From NCBI RefSeq assembly GCF_900107665.1, contig NZ_FNQT01000001.1, forward strand, positions 1,156,398 through 1,220,397: DNA of 64,000 nucleotides, in the 5' to 3' direction. The position numbers and the translations under genes were made by a program. The notes beneath the pieces are model-generated. The model saw only the letters and a program-made list of their open reading frames with translations, made no database searches and was not told where the DNA came from. Numbering within the stretch: position 1 is the first letter of the stretch; the number at the start of each line of letters is the position of its first letter. The DNA is from Haloplanus vescus. Lineage in GTDB: Archaea > Halobacteriota > Halobacteria > Halobacteriales > Haloferacaceae. Positions 6,365 to 15,679 of this stretch are shown here, piece by piece.

Positions 6365-7639
6365 TTAGATTGAGATCTTCTCCGAGTGCTTCCTGACTTG
6401 GTAGTTAGTGCTGAGTTCGTTGTGGATTATGGAGTAGAAGTCACTGAGGCTGGCCGCAGTTGTGGTGGCCTTGGCGTGAAGGAGGATATTCGTCTCGTTG
6501 ATGGTGATCTCGAATGGTTCATTCCGTTCTCCATCGAATACGAAAAAGTTGCCTTCCTCCCATTCTGAGAAGTCGTACCGCCGTTTTTTGTCAAGGATAT
6601 TTTCTCGGAGTCCCTCAACGAGTTGCTCAAATGACGGGGATTCCTGATCTGGATCCGTCTTCTTATTGGGTATGTGTTCAACTAATTCGACTGTGGTGTA
6701 GCCTTCAATAGAGAATCCACCGTCAGCTGCTACAGAGTCCGGGGTATCATCATCAACGGGGGTCGGTACATCTTTCGACTCCTCTACATCGAAATCAGAA
6801 AGATCTGCAATAGCCTGTTCGTCTGTATATGACAGTTTCCTCGGAGCATATTCAACTTCGAAGTTTTCCTGATCCTTCTGAACGTACTGATTGGTAAGTT
6901 CTATCGTGGTGTCGTTTCCGAAACCCGGTTCTGATTGTTGGACACGAGGAATTGATCCGTATCCATCACGGTTAGCTGTTCCTTCTATTCGCGGGCTGTT
7001 CGTCTTACTGAACTCAAGTCGTGTAGGTTGAACTCCGTAATCAGCCTCCAAATCCTCTAGATATCGTTCCTCCCCGCCGTGCAGCTGGATGCTCATATCT
7101 CGATCGTCAAAGACCGTGTCGTATTTTGCAGTAAAGCCATCTACGTCACCGTCAACTCCGTTAACGATGTCAACGAGATCTTCTGAGGAGAGAAAGATCC
7201 TGTCTAATGAGGGGAGGTAACGGATTAGTTTCTCGACCGTCCGTTTTGTCCAGTGTCGTCGTTCGACTGTGAATACCCGGAGGTAGTCGTCTTCGAGATA
7301 GAAAATGAAGTCATCGTGACGGTCATATTCTGGTGTGCTAATCCGGACGTAGGATATATTCTCATTTAGTTTTTGTTCCTTGAATAGATGATTTTCAAAG
7401 AAATTGTATTCATAGTCATTCAAAGACTCATCTCGAAGCTGAGTTTCAACGATATCCTCCAAGCTTCCGAGTTGGTATGCGTGGCTACGGGCTATAAAGA
7501 ATTTCAGCTCAGGGGTTTTTGTGGTTTTGTTCCTTTTTTCTTCAGAGATCTCTTCGCCAGTTCGGGTTACGAAGTCCACAAGCTTACCGACGATTGTGTT
7601 GATATCTTCCCCAGCTAAGTTATCCAGATTTGGTTTCAT
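6365..7639 (-). CDS. Unrecognised protein, accessory block gene 2
   Basis: This 424-aa soluble protein is not recognised. Residues about 1-150 look folded, with the segment DDFIFYLEDDYLRVFTVE (about 109-126) followed by a basic helix, a pattern shared with the 301-aa partner. Residues about 215-320 are hydrophilic, rich in Asp/Glu/Gln/Thr, and probably a linker. The last 100 residues (from about GYTTVELVEHIPN) look folded again. No catalytic motif is evident. Its stop is two bases before the next start. Upstream is a 126-bp gap with a duplicated 9-bp motif that may hold the promoter. Codon use and base composition are unlike the core genes, consistent with transfer. Confidence 0.7.
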   Translation of the reverse strand: MKPNLDNLAGEDINTIVGKLVDFVTRTGEEISEEKRNKTTKTPELKFFIARSHAYQLGSLEDIVETQLRDESLNDYEYNFFENHLFKEQKLNENISYVRISTPEYDRHDDFIFYLEDDYLRVFTVERRHWTKRTVEKLIRYLPSLDRIFLSSEDLVDIVNGVDGDVDGFTAKYDTVFDDRDMSIQLHGGEERYLEDLEADYGVQPTRLEFSKTNSPRIEGTANRDGYGSIPRVQQSEPGFGNDTTIELTNQYVQKDQENFEVEYAPRKLSYTDEQAIADLSDFDVEESKDVPTPVDDDTPDSVAADGGFSIEGYTTVELVEHIPNKKTDPDQESPSFEQLVEGLRENILDKKRRYDFSEWEEGNFFVFDGERNEPFEITINETNILLHAKATTTAASLSDFYSIIHNELSTNYQVRKHSEKISI

Positions 7640-7729
7640 AGTGGCAAAGGTTAGCCTGTGGTACGTGTGGTGTTCGAGGGGGGAGAGAGGACTGCCATTA
7701 GTGGGGTTCGTTTCGCTAGGAACAAAAAG

Positions 7730-7751
7730 ATGTACGATGGATATGTACGAT
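7730..7751. promoter_or_regulatory. Tandem ATGTACGAT motifs
   Basis: ATGTACGAT occurs at 7730-7738 and again at 7743-7751, a 13-bp period. The pair lies about 90-110 bp upstream of the minus-strand start at 7639 and just past the stop of the membrane gene ending at 7766. It looks like a paired protein-binding site for the two-gene unit. No clear TATA box is seen. Confidence 0.4.
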
Positions 7752-7765
7752 AGGGTAGGGCAATG

Positions 7766-8614
7766 TCATGTCCTGATTCTATCTACTTCATCCGAATATT
7801 TGGACTCTCTTACAGGCCTTTCGTCAGCAGCTGAGGATAGTTTCAACTCGATGTCTCCGTTAGGAGACTGAATCGTGTATATTGTAAGGTCGATTTCTTT
7901 CTGGTTGCCTTTTGCATCTTGATAGCGGAGTTGCGTTGCGATTTCTATTTCGTCAATGCTATTTCCTGAATCAAAGATATCGTTGATAGCATCAGCAATA
8001 TCAGTAGGTTCGTTTTGACTGCATTTTGTATCGGTGACTTCCACTGGTATATGGAATTCCACTTCGCTTTCTTCTGGAGATAGACTACCACCAGATCCAG
8101 AATTCCACCATACGCCGTCCTCTGTTCTTCTGAGTGGACCACTATGATTGGTGTAACGTTGATTATGAGCGTCATAGGTAATTAGAAAGTGAACTTCAAG
8201 ATCTGTCGCCAATGAATTACCGCGGTTAACTATAGTGAGTTTCAGTGATTCGGTTTCAGAGGTTTTGGGGTTGGTACTGTGGTCTTCGAGGTCCTGTTGT
8301 ATAACGCCGATAAGAGGAGTATATCCAGCATTCATAATCTGTTTTTGTTGTTCCATCAAGACTCGTTGCCGATCTTGGGAGCGGAATTGAAGGAGGTAGG
8401 CGAAGAGCAGGCCTGTAGAAAGGATAACCGAGGCGAGACCATTGTTTTCACTGGCCCAAGTGGTAACGCTGTTTATGAATTTATCTCCGGCATATATCCC
8501 GTGATCAATTGCAATTGCGATGAGAAATATAAAACCCAAGAGTTCAACCCAGCGTATACTGATGAATCTCAATATTGATTGTGGGTTATTGGATCCAGAA
8601 TCGTTCATTTTCAT
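7766..8614 (-). CDS. Two-TM membrane protein with cytosolic or exposed beta-rich domain
   Basis: The 282-aa protein has two membrane segments, about 23-41 and 60-77, joined by a short polar loop, then a Gln/Arg-rich helix (about 78-95). A soluble domain (about 95-282) contains LKLTIVNRGNSLATDLEVHF and further strands suggestive of an immunoglobulin-like or beta-sandwich fold. No catalytic motif is visible. It is the upstream member of an AT-rich three-gene minus-strand block, 126 bp before the next gene, so it may or may not share the transcript. Small two-TM proteins with a soluble domain are often effectors or sensors in defence and stress modules; that role here is inference only. Confidence 0.7.
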   Translation of the reverse strand: MKMNDSGSNNPQSILRFISIRWVELLGFIFLIAIAIDHGIYAGDKFINSVTTWASENNGLASVILSTGLLFAYLLQFRSQDRQRVLMEQQKQIMNAGYTPLIGVIQQDLEDHSTNPKTSETESLKLTIVNRGNSLATDLEVHFLITYDAHNQRYTNHSGPLRRTEDGVWWNSGSGGSLSPEESEVEFHIPVEVTDTKCSQNEPTDIADAINDIFDSGNSIDEIEIATQLRYQDAKGNQKEIDLTIYTIQSPNGDIELKLSSAADERPVRESKYSDEVDRIRT

Positions 8615-8665
8615 CTAAATTGGTCTTACTGCTTATAGACCTGATCGAAGGTTTACTAGTAGTTA

Positions 8666-8746
8666 TTAGATGTAGGCGTTCATCAGCGTCGTCTTCCCAA
8701 CACCCGTCGGCCCGGAGAAGAAGACAATCCGATGGGCCTGGAAATA
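8666..8746 (-). pseudogene. Walker A remnant of a P-loop ATPase
   Basis: The minus strand reads YFQAHRIVFFSGPTGVGKTT then LMNAYI and stop, with another stop immediately upstream (TAA at 8747-8749). GPTGVGKTT is a textbook Walker A motif preceded by the expected hydrophobic strand, but there is no start codon and nothing of an ATPase on either side. It is therefore a fragment left by rearrangement. It sits at the junction between the AT-rich accessory block and the core chromosome. The parent family cannot be told from 26 residues. Confidence 0.55.
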
Positions 8747-8827
8747 TTAACGGGAAGCCATTGCATTAAGAACGCGCTTGGTTCGGTTAGATCGGCTCTT
8801 TCGTCTCGCCAACACTAATTCACCAAT

Positions 8828-10507
8828 CTAGTCCGACATAACCTCTGCCTCACCCCCCGTCGACGCGGCGGCCAGTTCGGTCCCCGCATACTCTGAGAGG
8901 TCGAATTCCTCCAGCAGTCCCAGCAAAGTATCGGCTTGCTCCGCCAACTCGTCGACCCGGGTCGCCACGGCATCGAGCGAGTCGGTCTGGTCGCGGGCGG
9001 CGTCGGCGACGCGGGTGGCGCCCGCGGCCGTCTCCTCGCTCGTCGTCTCGACCCGTTCGATGGTGGAGACAGTCTCCTCGGTCGAGGCGGCCTGCTGGTC
9101 GGTCGCATCGGTGATTTCGCGCACGCCCTCGTCGGTCTCGTGGGCGAGTTCCGCGATGGTATCCAGAGAGTCGATGGCGGCCTCGACGGTGTCGACGGCC
9201 TCGGACACCTCGTCGGTCGTCCGCTCCATCCCCTCGACGGCCGTCGCGGTCTGTCGCTGGACGCCGTCGATTATCTCTTGCACGTCCGTCGCTTCGGCCT
9301 GTGCCTCCTCGGCGAGCGACTTCACCTCGTCGGCGACGACGGCGAAGCCGTCGGCGTCGTCGCCGGAGTGCGCGGCCTCGATGGAGGCGTTGAGTGCGAG
9401 GAGGTTCGTCCGCTCGGCGATGTCGGAAATGGTGGCGACGATGTCGCCCATGCGGTCCATCCGGTCGTCGAGTTCGCGGAGTTGAGCCATCGTCTCGGTC
9501 GCCTGCGTCTCGATGGCGTCCATCTTCTCGATGGCCTCGACGGCGGCTTGCTGGCCCTCGTCGCCTCGCTCGGCGGTGCGGGTCGCCACCTCGGCGACGC
9601 TGTCGGCGGAGGCGGCAATCTCCTCGATGGTCGCCGAGAGGTCGCTCATCTCGGCGACGATTTGCTCGAGTTGGTCGCGCTGGGCTTCGGCGTCGGTGGC
9701 GATGTCGTCGGTGGCGTCGCTGATGTCCTCGCTGGCGCGGGCCACCTCGCCGAGGTCGGCGGAGGCGTCGACGGTGCGCTCGGAGACGGTGTCGGCGAAG
9801 GCGTACACCTCGCCGACCGTCGATTCTAGGTCGTCGAGCATTCGGTTGAACGACCGGGCGATGGCGGCCATGGCCTCGCTCTCGGGGTCGGGGTCCATCC
9901 GCACCGAGAGGTCCTTGTCCGCGGCGGCGGCCATGACCTCGCCGTACTCGTCGGCGGTGCGTTCGAGGCGGTCGGTCAACGCCTCGAGTTCGCGGGTGTT
10001 CGCCCGCAGGTTGTCGGTCATGTGGTCGAGGTCGTCGCCGAACGACCCGGGCACGTCCTCGTCGAGGACGGCGGCGTCGAAGTCCGCGCGAGCGAGGGCG
10101 TCGGCCTGCGCGGAAATCGTCTGGAGCGACGCGTGCATCTCGTCGAAGGCGTGGACGAGACTCCCGAGTTCGTCGTCTTGCTCGTGGGTCTCGACCGTCG
10201 CGGCGTCGAGTTCGCCGGCGGCGATGGTCGTCGCTGCGTCCTCCAAGGCTCGGACGGGTTCGACGAAGTCGTGGCGGGCGATGAGAAGCGTGTTTGCACA
10301 CGCGACTGCGGCGCCGCCGAGGAGCGCGGCCGTCACCGCGGCGCGCACGACGCCGGTCAGGACAAAGGGGAGGAGTGCGAGGACGACGGCGACACCGAAC
10401 TGGATGGCCACCGCCGCGATGATTTTCCGCTCTATCGATTCGTCGACGCCGAGGCGGTCCATGGAGTCCCAGAGGGCACGTCGATACAGGTCGGGTACGG
10501 AGTCCAT
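8828..10507 (-). CDS. Methyl-accepting transducer without extracellular sensor domain
   Basis: This chemotaxis-type signal transducer would pass a signal to CheA/CheW at the membrane. The ATG at 10507 gives 559 aa; an in-frame upstream start adds nine residues. Two membrane segments (about 29-50 and 54-76) are joined by only a few residues, so no outside ligand domain exists. A HAMP domain (about 77-130) and a second HAMP-like unit (near DKDLSVRMD) follow. The long signalling coiled coil (about 240-530) has the conserved tip with [15 protein letters not shown]. The signal must be sensed in the membrane, by the HAMP units, or through a partner. No che gene is adjacent. Confidence 0.9.
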   Translation of the reverse strand: MDSVPDLYRRALWDSMDRLGVDESIERKIIAAVAIQFGVAVVLALLPFVLTGVVRAAVTAALLGGAAVACANTLLIARHDFVEPVRALEDAATTIAAGELDAATVETHEQDDELGSLVHAFDEMHASLQTISAQADALARADFDAAVLDEDVPGSFGDDLDHMTDNLRANTRELEALTDRLERTADEYGEVMAAAADKDLSVRMDPDPESEAMAAIARSFNRMLDDLESTVGEVYAFADTVSERTVDASADLGEVARASEDISDATDDIATDAEAQRDQLEQIVAEMSDLSATIEEIAASADSVAEVATRTAERGDEGQQAAVEAIEKMDAIETQATETMAQLRELDDRMDRMGDIVATISDIAERTNLLALNASIEAAHSGDDADGFAVVADEVKSLAEEAQAEATDVQEIIDGVQRQTATAVEGMERTTDEVSEAVDTVEAAIDSLDTIAELAHETDEGVREITDATDQQAASTEETVSTIERVETTSEETAAGATRVADAARDQTDSLDAVATRVDELAEQADTLLGLLEEFDLSEYAGTELAAASTGGEAEVMSD

Positions 10508-10615
10508 GCGTAGATTGACGGACGCCACTCCCACAAACGTGTAGTCGATTATCAGCTCGTAGGAACGGTGACCGGAGACCCGGACGCTTATTCACACCAC
10601 GCCCGTGGAACCGAT

Positions 10616-10957
10616 ATGGACGGCGAAATCAGCCCCGAGGACGTCGAGGCGTCGCTGGAGAGTGAGGACCGCCCGCGAATCATCGACATTCGCTCGCCCG
10701 GCGCATTCGCGCAGGGACACATCCCCGGCAGCGAGAACGTGCCCTTCGGCGACCTGCCCGACCGCATCGAGGAGTTCGCGGACGCAGAGCACATCGTCAC
10801 CGTCTGTCCGCACGGCAAGGCGAGCGTGCAGGCCGCCCGCCTCATCGGGTCGTACGAGGGGACGGCGGACGCGACGGTCAAGAGCATGATCGGTGGCCTC
10901 GAGGCGTGGGAGGGCGAGTTGGTGACTGACGGCGAGGCTCCCGAATCACCGTTCTAA
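10616..10957 (+). CDS. Rhodanese-like sulfurtransferase
   Basis: The 113-aa single rhodanese domain would carry sulfane sulfur on its active-site Cys. DIRSPGAFAQGHIPGS is the usual N-terminal rhodanese signature, and CPHGKAS is the active loop with Cys first. The start at ATG 10616 removes 16 residues of non-acidic read-through and begins directly with a normal domain N-terminus. Length is typical for a stand-alone domain. It is transcribed away from the transducer and ends 63 bp from the convergent SUI1 gene. The physiological acceptor is unknown. Confidence 0.87.
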   Translation: MDGEISPEDVEASLESEDRPRIIDIRSPGAFAQGHIPGSENVPFGDLPDRIEEFADAEHIVTVCPHGKASVQAARLIGSYEGTADATVKSMIGGLEAWEGELVTDGEAPESPF

Positions 10958-11020
10958 AAAAATACGTACCCGACGAGCGGGCGTGGGTCGGCCGAACCGC
11001 AGACGCAGGTTAGGTGACGA

Positions 11021-11320
<300 letters not shown>

Positions 11321-11445
11321 CTAAGGCTACTCGATGGGACTATTAAATTGTGTCGGGACGCCCGATTCGGTCCGACCCGGACAGCTGTCAGTCGCGACGC
11401 CGAACCGGTCGCAACCGAGCCGGTGAGACGACCGAGCGCACTCGC

Positions 11446-13587
11446 TCAGCGGTCGCGGAGTCGCCACGGGAGCGCGCGCTCCCGAACCAGCTCGTCGACG
11501 GCGTCGAGAGCGTCGTCGGCAGTGTCGCGGTCGACCCCGTCGCCGTAGCGGGCGCGTTCGTACGCCGTCAGAACCCGCCGAGCGCGCGGGTCAGTCGTGA
11601 GCGAGCGGACGTACGCCCGCGGCGTCTCGCCGGGACGGCGGGGGCGCTCCCGTTGTTCCAGCAGGTACGCGAGGCGGTCGAAGGCCCGCGTCGCGTCGGT
11701 GTCGGGGTCGCGGCGTGGCCCGCGACGGCGAAGCCACACCGCGCGTCGCAGGCGCCGAACCGCTCCCGTGCGTCGCAGCGCCGCGCCGAGGCCAATCAAC
11801 ACGACCCCCCAGAAGGCAAGCGTCGACCGCGACGGGAGCGTCGGGCCGGAGCCAGTCTGTGGACCCGCCCCAGCGCCCGAGTCACCGACGGCGCCGGGCG
11901 TGTTCGGGCCGCCCGGGGGCGTCGCGGTAGGCGTCGCGTCGGCGCCGGGTGTCGGCGTCGGTGAGTCGTTCGCCGCGGTGTCGTCCGCGGGGTCGCCCAC
12001 CCCCGCGTCGGCGAGGCGCGTCTGTTCCGCGGCTTCGCGAGAGACGGTGGGCGTCGGGTCGAAGCGGACCCACCCCTCGTCGGGGAGATACACCTGCACC
12101 CACGCGTGCGAGTCGAGGCCGCGGACGACGAACTCGCCGTCGTCGCGTTCGCCCGGCGTGTAGCCGGTGACGAAGCGTGCGGGCACGTCCTCCGCACGGA
12201 GCAACACCACCATCGCCGTCGCGAAGTAGGTGCAGTAGCCGGCGTCCATCTCAAAGAGGAAGGCGTCGGCGACGTTGCCCTCGGGCCGGTCGACGGACAG
12301 CGAGTAGCGCTTGGTCGACTCCAGATGCGTCTCGACGGCGCGCGCCTTCGCGACGGGTGTCTCGGCGTCGGCCGTCACCGCGTCGGCGCGTGCCCCGACG
12401 CGCGAGGGCGTCGACGCGGGCAAGCGCGTGTACGTCTCGCGGAGCCCGTCGGGGTACTCGGGGGTGGCCGTCCCCTCGTCGTCTTTCGGCGTCTCGACGA
12501 CGCGGCTGGTCACGGTGTACGATTCACCGGGGTCAAGCGTCGTCGTCGGGCGAATCGACCCCTGCGACGTGACGCGGACGCGCGAGTCCGCAATCCCGTC
12601 GACGCTGACTGGGCGCCACGCCGCCGGCATCGACCCGAGCTCCGTCGTCGCGGTGACGGTCTGGCGGAGTTCGTCGCCCTCGCCCGGCGGGTCGTCCAAC
12701 TGACCGGCGTACGGCCGGGTGTCGCCGGAGCGCACCCAGCCAGACCCAGTGTAGCGGTCGTAGGTTCCCGTGGTCATGTAGCTGCGTCGGGGGCTCTCGA
12801 CGGTGAACTGTTGCTGTGGCGAGAGGCTGATAGCGCCCGAGATGCGAACGCTGTCGCCCGTATCGGCGAAGCTCGCGACGCCCGTCGTCGACGACGAGCG
12901 GTCGGGGAGGACGGGGCCGCCACGGGCCGGCGCCGCCACCGAGAGCGTCGTCGCGGCGACGACCATCACCACGAGGAGGACGACCAGCGTGTCGGCCTGC
13001 GACGCCATCCCGCCGTGGCGGTCGAGCGTCCCGAAGCCGACGAGGCCCGCGGCGGTGACGACGCCCGCGAGCGTCGTGGCCGTCCCCGCGTCGCCGGTGA
13101 GGACGACCAGCGAGAGCGCGGTGCCGCCACAGGCGGCGCTCCAGACGTACCGCCGTCGGACGGCCAGATACCAGGAGAGAAAGACCGGGCCGGGCGCAAC
13201 CGAGAGCGCCCAGACGTTCGCCTGCGTCAGTCGCAACACGGACAGCCCGGTGAGCAGCGCCACGGTGTCGGAGAGGAGTCGCCCCGGCGAGAGGAGCGCG
13301 CGCTGGGTCGCCGGCACTGACAGGAAGTACACCGCTACGCCGCCCGCGAGCAACAGCGCCGTCAGGCCGAGCGCGGTCCGCACGCGGAGGACGCGCCCGA
13401 CCACGAGCGCGAGCGCCGCGGGCCCGACGAGCGCCGCGAGCATGAGTTCGGAGCCACCCACCACGTCCGTGACGTGATAGAAGACGCTGCCGTACGACAG
13501 GGTGAGGAGGCCGAGCGCCGCGAGTGCGACGTGGCGGGCGTCGAGACCGGCCGCCACCCGGAGGCGGTCGGCGACGGCGTCGCTCAC
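11446..13587 (-). CDS. Membrane transglutaminase-like protein (TgpA/DUF3488 type)
   Basis: The 713-aa protein has an N-terminal block of about seven membrane segments (residues about 15-225), an extracytoplasmic region, a transglutaminase-like domain and a last TM (near STLAFWGVVLIGLGAA) before a basic cytosolic tail with a DUF4129-like helical segment. The catalytic triad is visible: Cys in GYCTYFATAM (about 452), His in DSHAWVQVY (about 493) and Asp in FDPTPT (about 508). A Thr/Pro/Ala linker follows the domain. The start overlaps the DUF58 stop by four bases, so it is the third gene of a MoxR-DUF58-transglutaminase operon. These modules are thought to act in envelope protein assembly; the substrate is unknown. 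Confidence 0.9.
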   Translation of the reverse strand: MSDAVADRLRVAAGLDARHVALAALGLLTLSYGSVFYHVTDVVGGSELMLAALVGPAALALVVGRVLRVRTALGLTALLLAGGVAVYFLSVPATQRALLSPGRLLSDTVALLTGLSVLRLTQANVWALSVAPGPVFLSWYLAVRRRYVWSAACGGTALSLVVLTGDAGTATTLAGVVTAAGLVGFGTLDRHGGMASQADTLVVLLVVMVVAATTLSVAAPARGGPVLPDRSSSTTGVASFADTGDSVRISGAISLSPQQQFTVESPRRSYMTTGTYDRYTGSGWVRSGDTRPYAGQLDDPPGEGDELRQTVTATTELGSMPAAWRPVSVDGIADSRVRVTSQGSIRPTTTLDPGESYTVTSRVVETPKDDEGTATPEYPDGLRETYTRLPASTPSRVGARADAVTADAETPVAKARAVETHLESTKRYSLSVDRPEGNVADAFLFEMDAGYCTYFATAMVVLLRAEDVPARFVTGYTPGERDDGEFVVRGLDSHAWVQVYLPDEGWVRFDPTPTVSREAAEQTRLADAGVGDPADDTAANDSPTPTPGADATPTATPPGGPNTPGAVGDSGAGAGPQTGSGPTLPSRSTLAFWGVVLIGLGAALRRTGAVRRLRRAVWLRRRGPRRDPDTDATRAFDRLAYLLEQRERPRRPGETPRAYVRSLTTDPRARRVLTAYERARYGDGVDRDTADDALDAVDELVRERALPWRLRDR

Positions 13588-14573
13588 GCGACCACCTCCG
13601 GCGCGTGGTCGGCGAGCGACCGACGCTCTCCAGGGTCGAACCGCAGCGTCGCGCCCGCGACGCGAACCGTCGTCTCGGCGGCGGCATCGACAGTCACGTC
13701 GGCGTCGTGGTCCTCGACCTGTCCGTCGCCGACGCGGGCGAGATGTGCGAGGGCGTCCGCGGCGTCGCCGGGAGCCACCGTCACGTGGCCGTCGGGCGTC
13801 GTGAGCGCGACGGTCACGCCCTCGTCGAGGAGGGCCACACAGACGGCAGCCGCCGCCTCCGCCATCCGGTCGGCGTGACCGGGCGCGGCGTTCGCCGTCA
13901 CCGTCACCGTCGAGGCGTCGTCCTCGTCGGCGAACTCCCGCACCACGAGGTCGTCGCGCTTGGCGCTCGACTTCCAGTGAACGTCGCGGAGCGAGTCGCT
14001 CCGGGTGTACTCCCGGAGGTGGTTGAACGTCCCGCGCCCGGCGTGGCCAGCGGGGGCCGCGAGCGCCCGCAATCGCTCGCGAACGGCCGGCGAGAGCGTG
14101 CAGACGCGCGGGTAAACGAGGATAGTGTTCTCGGAATCGACGGTGAACGTCCGGCGCACGAGGCCGAGTACGTCCCGCGCGTGGACGACGACGGGGCCGA
14201 GCGCGTGGGCGCCGCGCTCGCGGTAGGTCACCTCGTAGGTGAACGGGTCGCCGCCGGTGACGACCGTCGCGCGCGCGTCGCCGTCGAGGCCCGCGGGCAG
14301 TCGGTCGCGAACGGTCGCGGTGGCGGGCGTGTCGGTCGTGAGCGCGAGGGAGACGGTGCCGGTCGTGCCCGGGTCGCCCGGCGGGGGGACGGTGCGCTCA
14401 ACGGCGGGCGGGTCGAGGACGGCGAGTTGGACGCCCGCGGCGACGAGGGCGACGGCGGCGGGGAGAATCACGGCGTCGAGCGACCGCGGGCCGAACCCGA
14501 CGCTCATCGCGACGGCGACGCCCGTCAGCGCGAGGACCGCGAGACCGCGGCGGGTCGGGCGGAGGCCGAACAT
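13584..14573 (-). CDS. DUF58 family protein
   Basis: This 329-aa protein has two N-terminal membrane segments (about 10-50) followed by a soluble domain containing the DUF58 core segment EYTRSDSLRDVHWKSSAKRD, related to a von Willebrand A-like fold. Length is in the family range. It starts one base after the MoxR stop and overlaps the transglutaminase start, so the three are one operon. DUF58 proteins are the usual partners of MoxR ATPases and may position a target for the ATPase. The exact function is not known. Confidence 0.9.
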   Translation of the reverse strand: MFGLRPTRRGLAVLALTGVAVAMSVGFGPRSLDAVILPAAVALVAAGVQLAVLDPPAVERTVPPPGDPGTTGTVSLALTTDTPATATVRDRLPAGLDGDARATVVTGGDPFTYEVTYRERGAHALGPVVVHARDVLGLVRRTFTVDSENTILVYPRVCTLSPAVRERLRALAAPAGHAGRGTFNHLREYTRSDSLRDVHWKSSAKRDDLVVREFADEDDASTVTVTANAAPGHADRMAEAAAAVCVALLDEGVTVALTTPDGHVTVAPGDAADALAHLARVGDGQVEDHDADVTVDAAAETTVRVAGATLRFDPGERRSLADHAPEVVA

Positions 14574-14574
14574 C

Positions 14575-15525
14575 TCACTCGACCGGGACGGTTTCGAGGG
14601 CGTCGTCGACGACGGCGGCCCCGTCGCGGTCGGCGTCGATGCGGTGGCTCCAGACGCTCGGCGCCTCGGTCTGTACGTCGTCGGGGACGACGTAGTCGCG
14701 GCCGTCGAGGACCGCCCGCGCCTGCGCGGCGCGGACGAGGGCGATGGCGCCCCGCGGGCTGACGCCGAGGGTGGCGTGCTCGCGGGTGTGGGCCGCCAGC
14801 CGCGAGACGTACCGCCGGACCGCCTCGCTCAGCGTGACGCCAGCGACGGTTTCGCGGGCGCGGCGCAGGTCGTCGAGCATCGCCACGGCGTCGAGCGAAT
14901 CGAGGGGGTGCTCGCCGGCGACGCGGCCGAGAAGGACCGTCTCCTCGTCCTCGCTCGGGTAGCCGAGGCGGAGTTTCTTCATGAAGCGGTCGACTTCGGC
15001 CATCGGCAGTTCGTAGGTGCGGCCGGGTTCGACGTCGTTCTGCGTCGCGATGACGGTGAACGGCTGGGGAAGGGTGCGCGTCTCGCCGTCGACGGTCACC
15101 TGCCCTTCGGCCATCGCCTCCAAGAGGGCGGCTTGGGTCTTCGGCGGCGCGCGGTTGATTTCGTCGCCGAGGACGACGTTCGCGAACAGGGGACCGGGCT
15201 GGAAGTCGAACTCGCGGGTCTGCTGGTTGAACACGTTGACGCCCGTCACGTCGGCGGGGAGGAGGTCGGGCGTGAACTGGACGCGCTTGAACGAGCAGTC
15301 GACGGAGGTGGCGACGGCGCGCGCGAGGACCGTCTTGCCGACGCCGGGCACGTCTTCGAGGAGGAGGTGGCCGCGGGCGAGCATCGCCACGAGGATGTGT
15401 TCGATGGCGTCGCCGTGGCCGACAATGACCGTCTCGACGTTCTCGACGATGCGGTCGGCGAGCGATGCGGCGGCCGTCGTCGACAGCGCGTCCGACTCGG
15501 ATTTCGGGGAACCTGCGTCCGTCAT
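14575..15525 (-). CDS. MoxR-type AAA+ ATPase
   Basis: The 316-aa MoxR ATPase is expected to remodel or mature partner proteins. Walker A is LEDVPGVGKTVLARAV, Walker B is VVLGDEINRAPPKTQ and sensor 1 is TVIATQNDVEPGRTYELP. The C-terminal lid includes GVSPRGAIALVRAAQA. The ATG at 15525 is preferred over a start 21 codons upstream, because the extra residues are basic and unlike haloarchaeal protein. It is the first gene of the operon with DUF58 and the transglutaminase protein, a gene order widely seen for this module. Confidence 0.93.
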   Translation of the reverse strand: MTDAGSPKSESDALSTTAAASLADRIVENVETVIVGHGDAIEHILVAMLARGHLLLEDVPGVGKTVLARAVATSVDCSFKRVQFTPDLLPADVTGVNVFNQQTREFDFQPGPLFANVVLGDEINRAPPKTQAALLEAMAEGQVTVDGETRTLPQPFTVIATQNDVEPGRTYELPMAEVDRFMKKLRLGYPSEDEETVLLGRVAGEHPLDSLDAVAMLDDLRRARETVAGVTLSEAVRRYVSRLAAHTREHATLGVSPRGAIALVRAAQARAVLDGRDYVVPDDVQTEAPSVWSHRIDADRDGAAVVDDALETVPVE

Positions 15526-15679
15526 GGCTAGCGGGCCGACGGGCGGCGATGCCCGGCGGCGAGTGCCGTGTGTTGCCACCGGACTCACCTATACCTTCGG
15601 TCGAACGACCCCACCACTATATGGGACGGCGACGACGGGCCGGTATGACGAAGCGTTCGAGACCGGGACGGGAGGACGG

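Noticed and set aside
8747-8827. tRNA or attachment site at the element border
   Set aside because: No cloverleaf or matching direct repeat could be found by eye between this border and the left part of the window.
8850-10595. 581-aa antisense-frame ORF over the transducer
   Set aside because: Extremely Arg-rich; it is the usual GC-rich shadow of the real gene.
12106-13320. Long plus-strand ORF over the transglutaminase gene
   Set aside because: Arg/Gly-rich shadow; the minus frame has TM segments and a catalytic triad.
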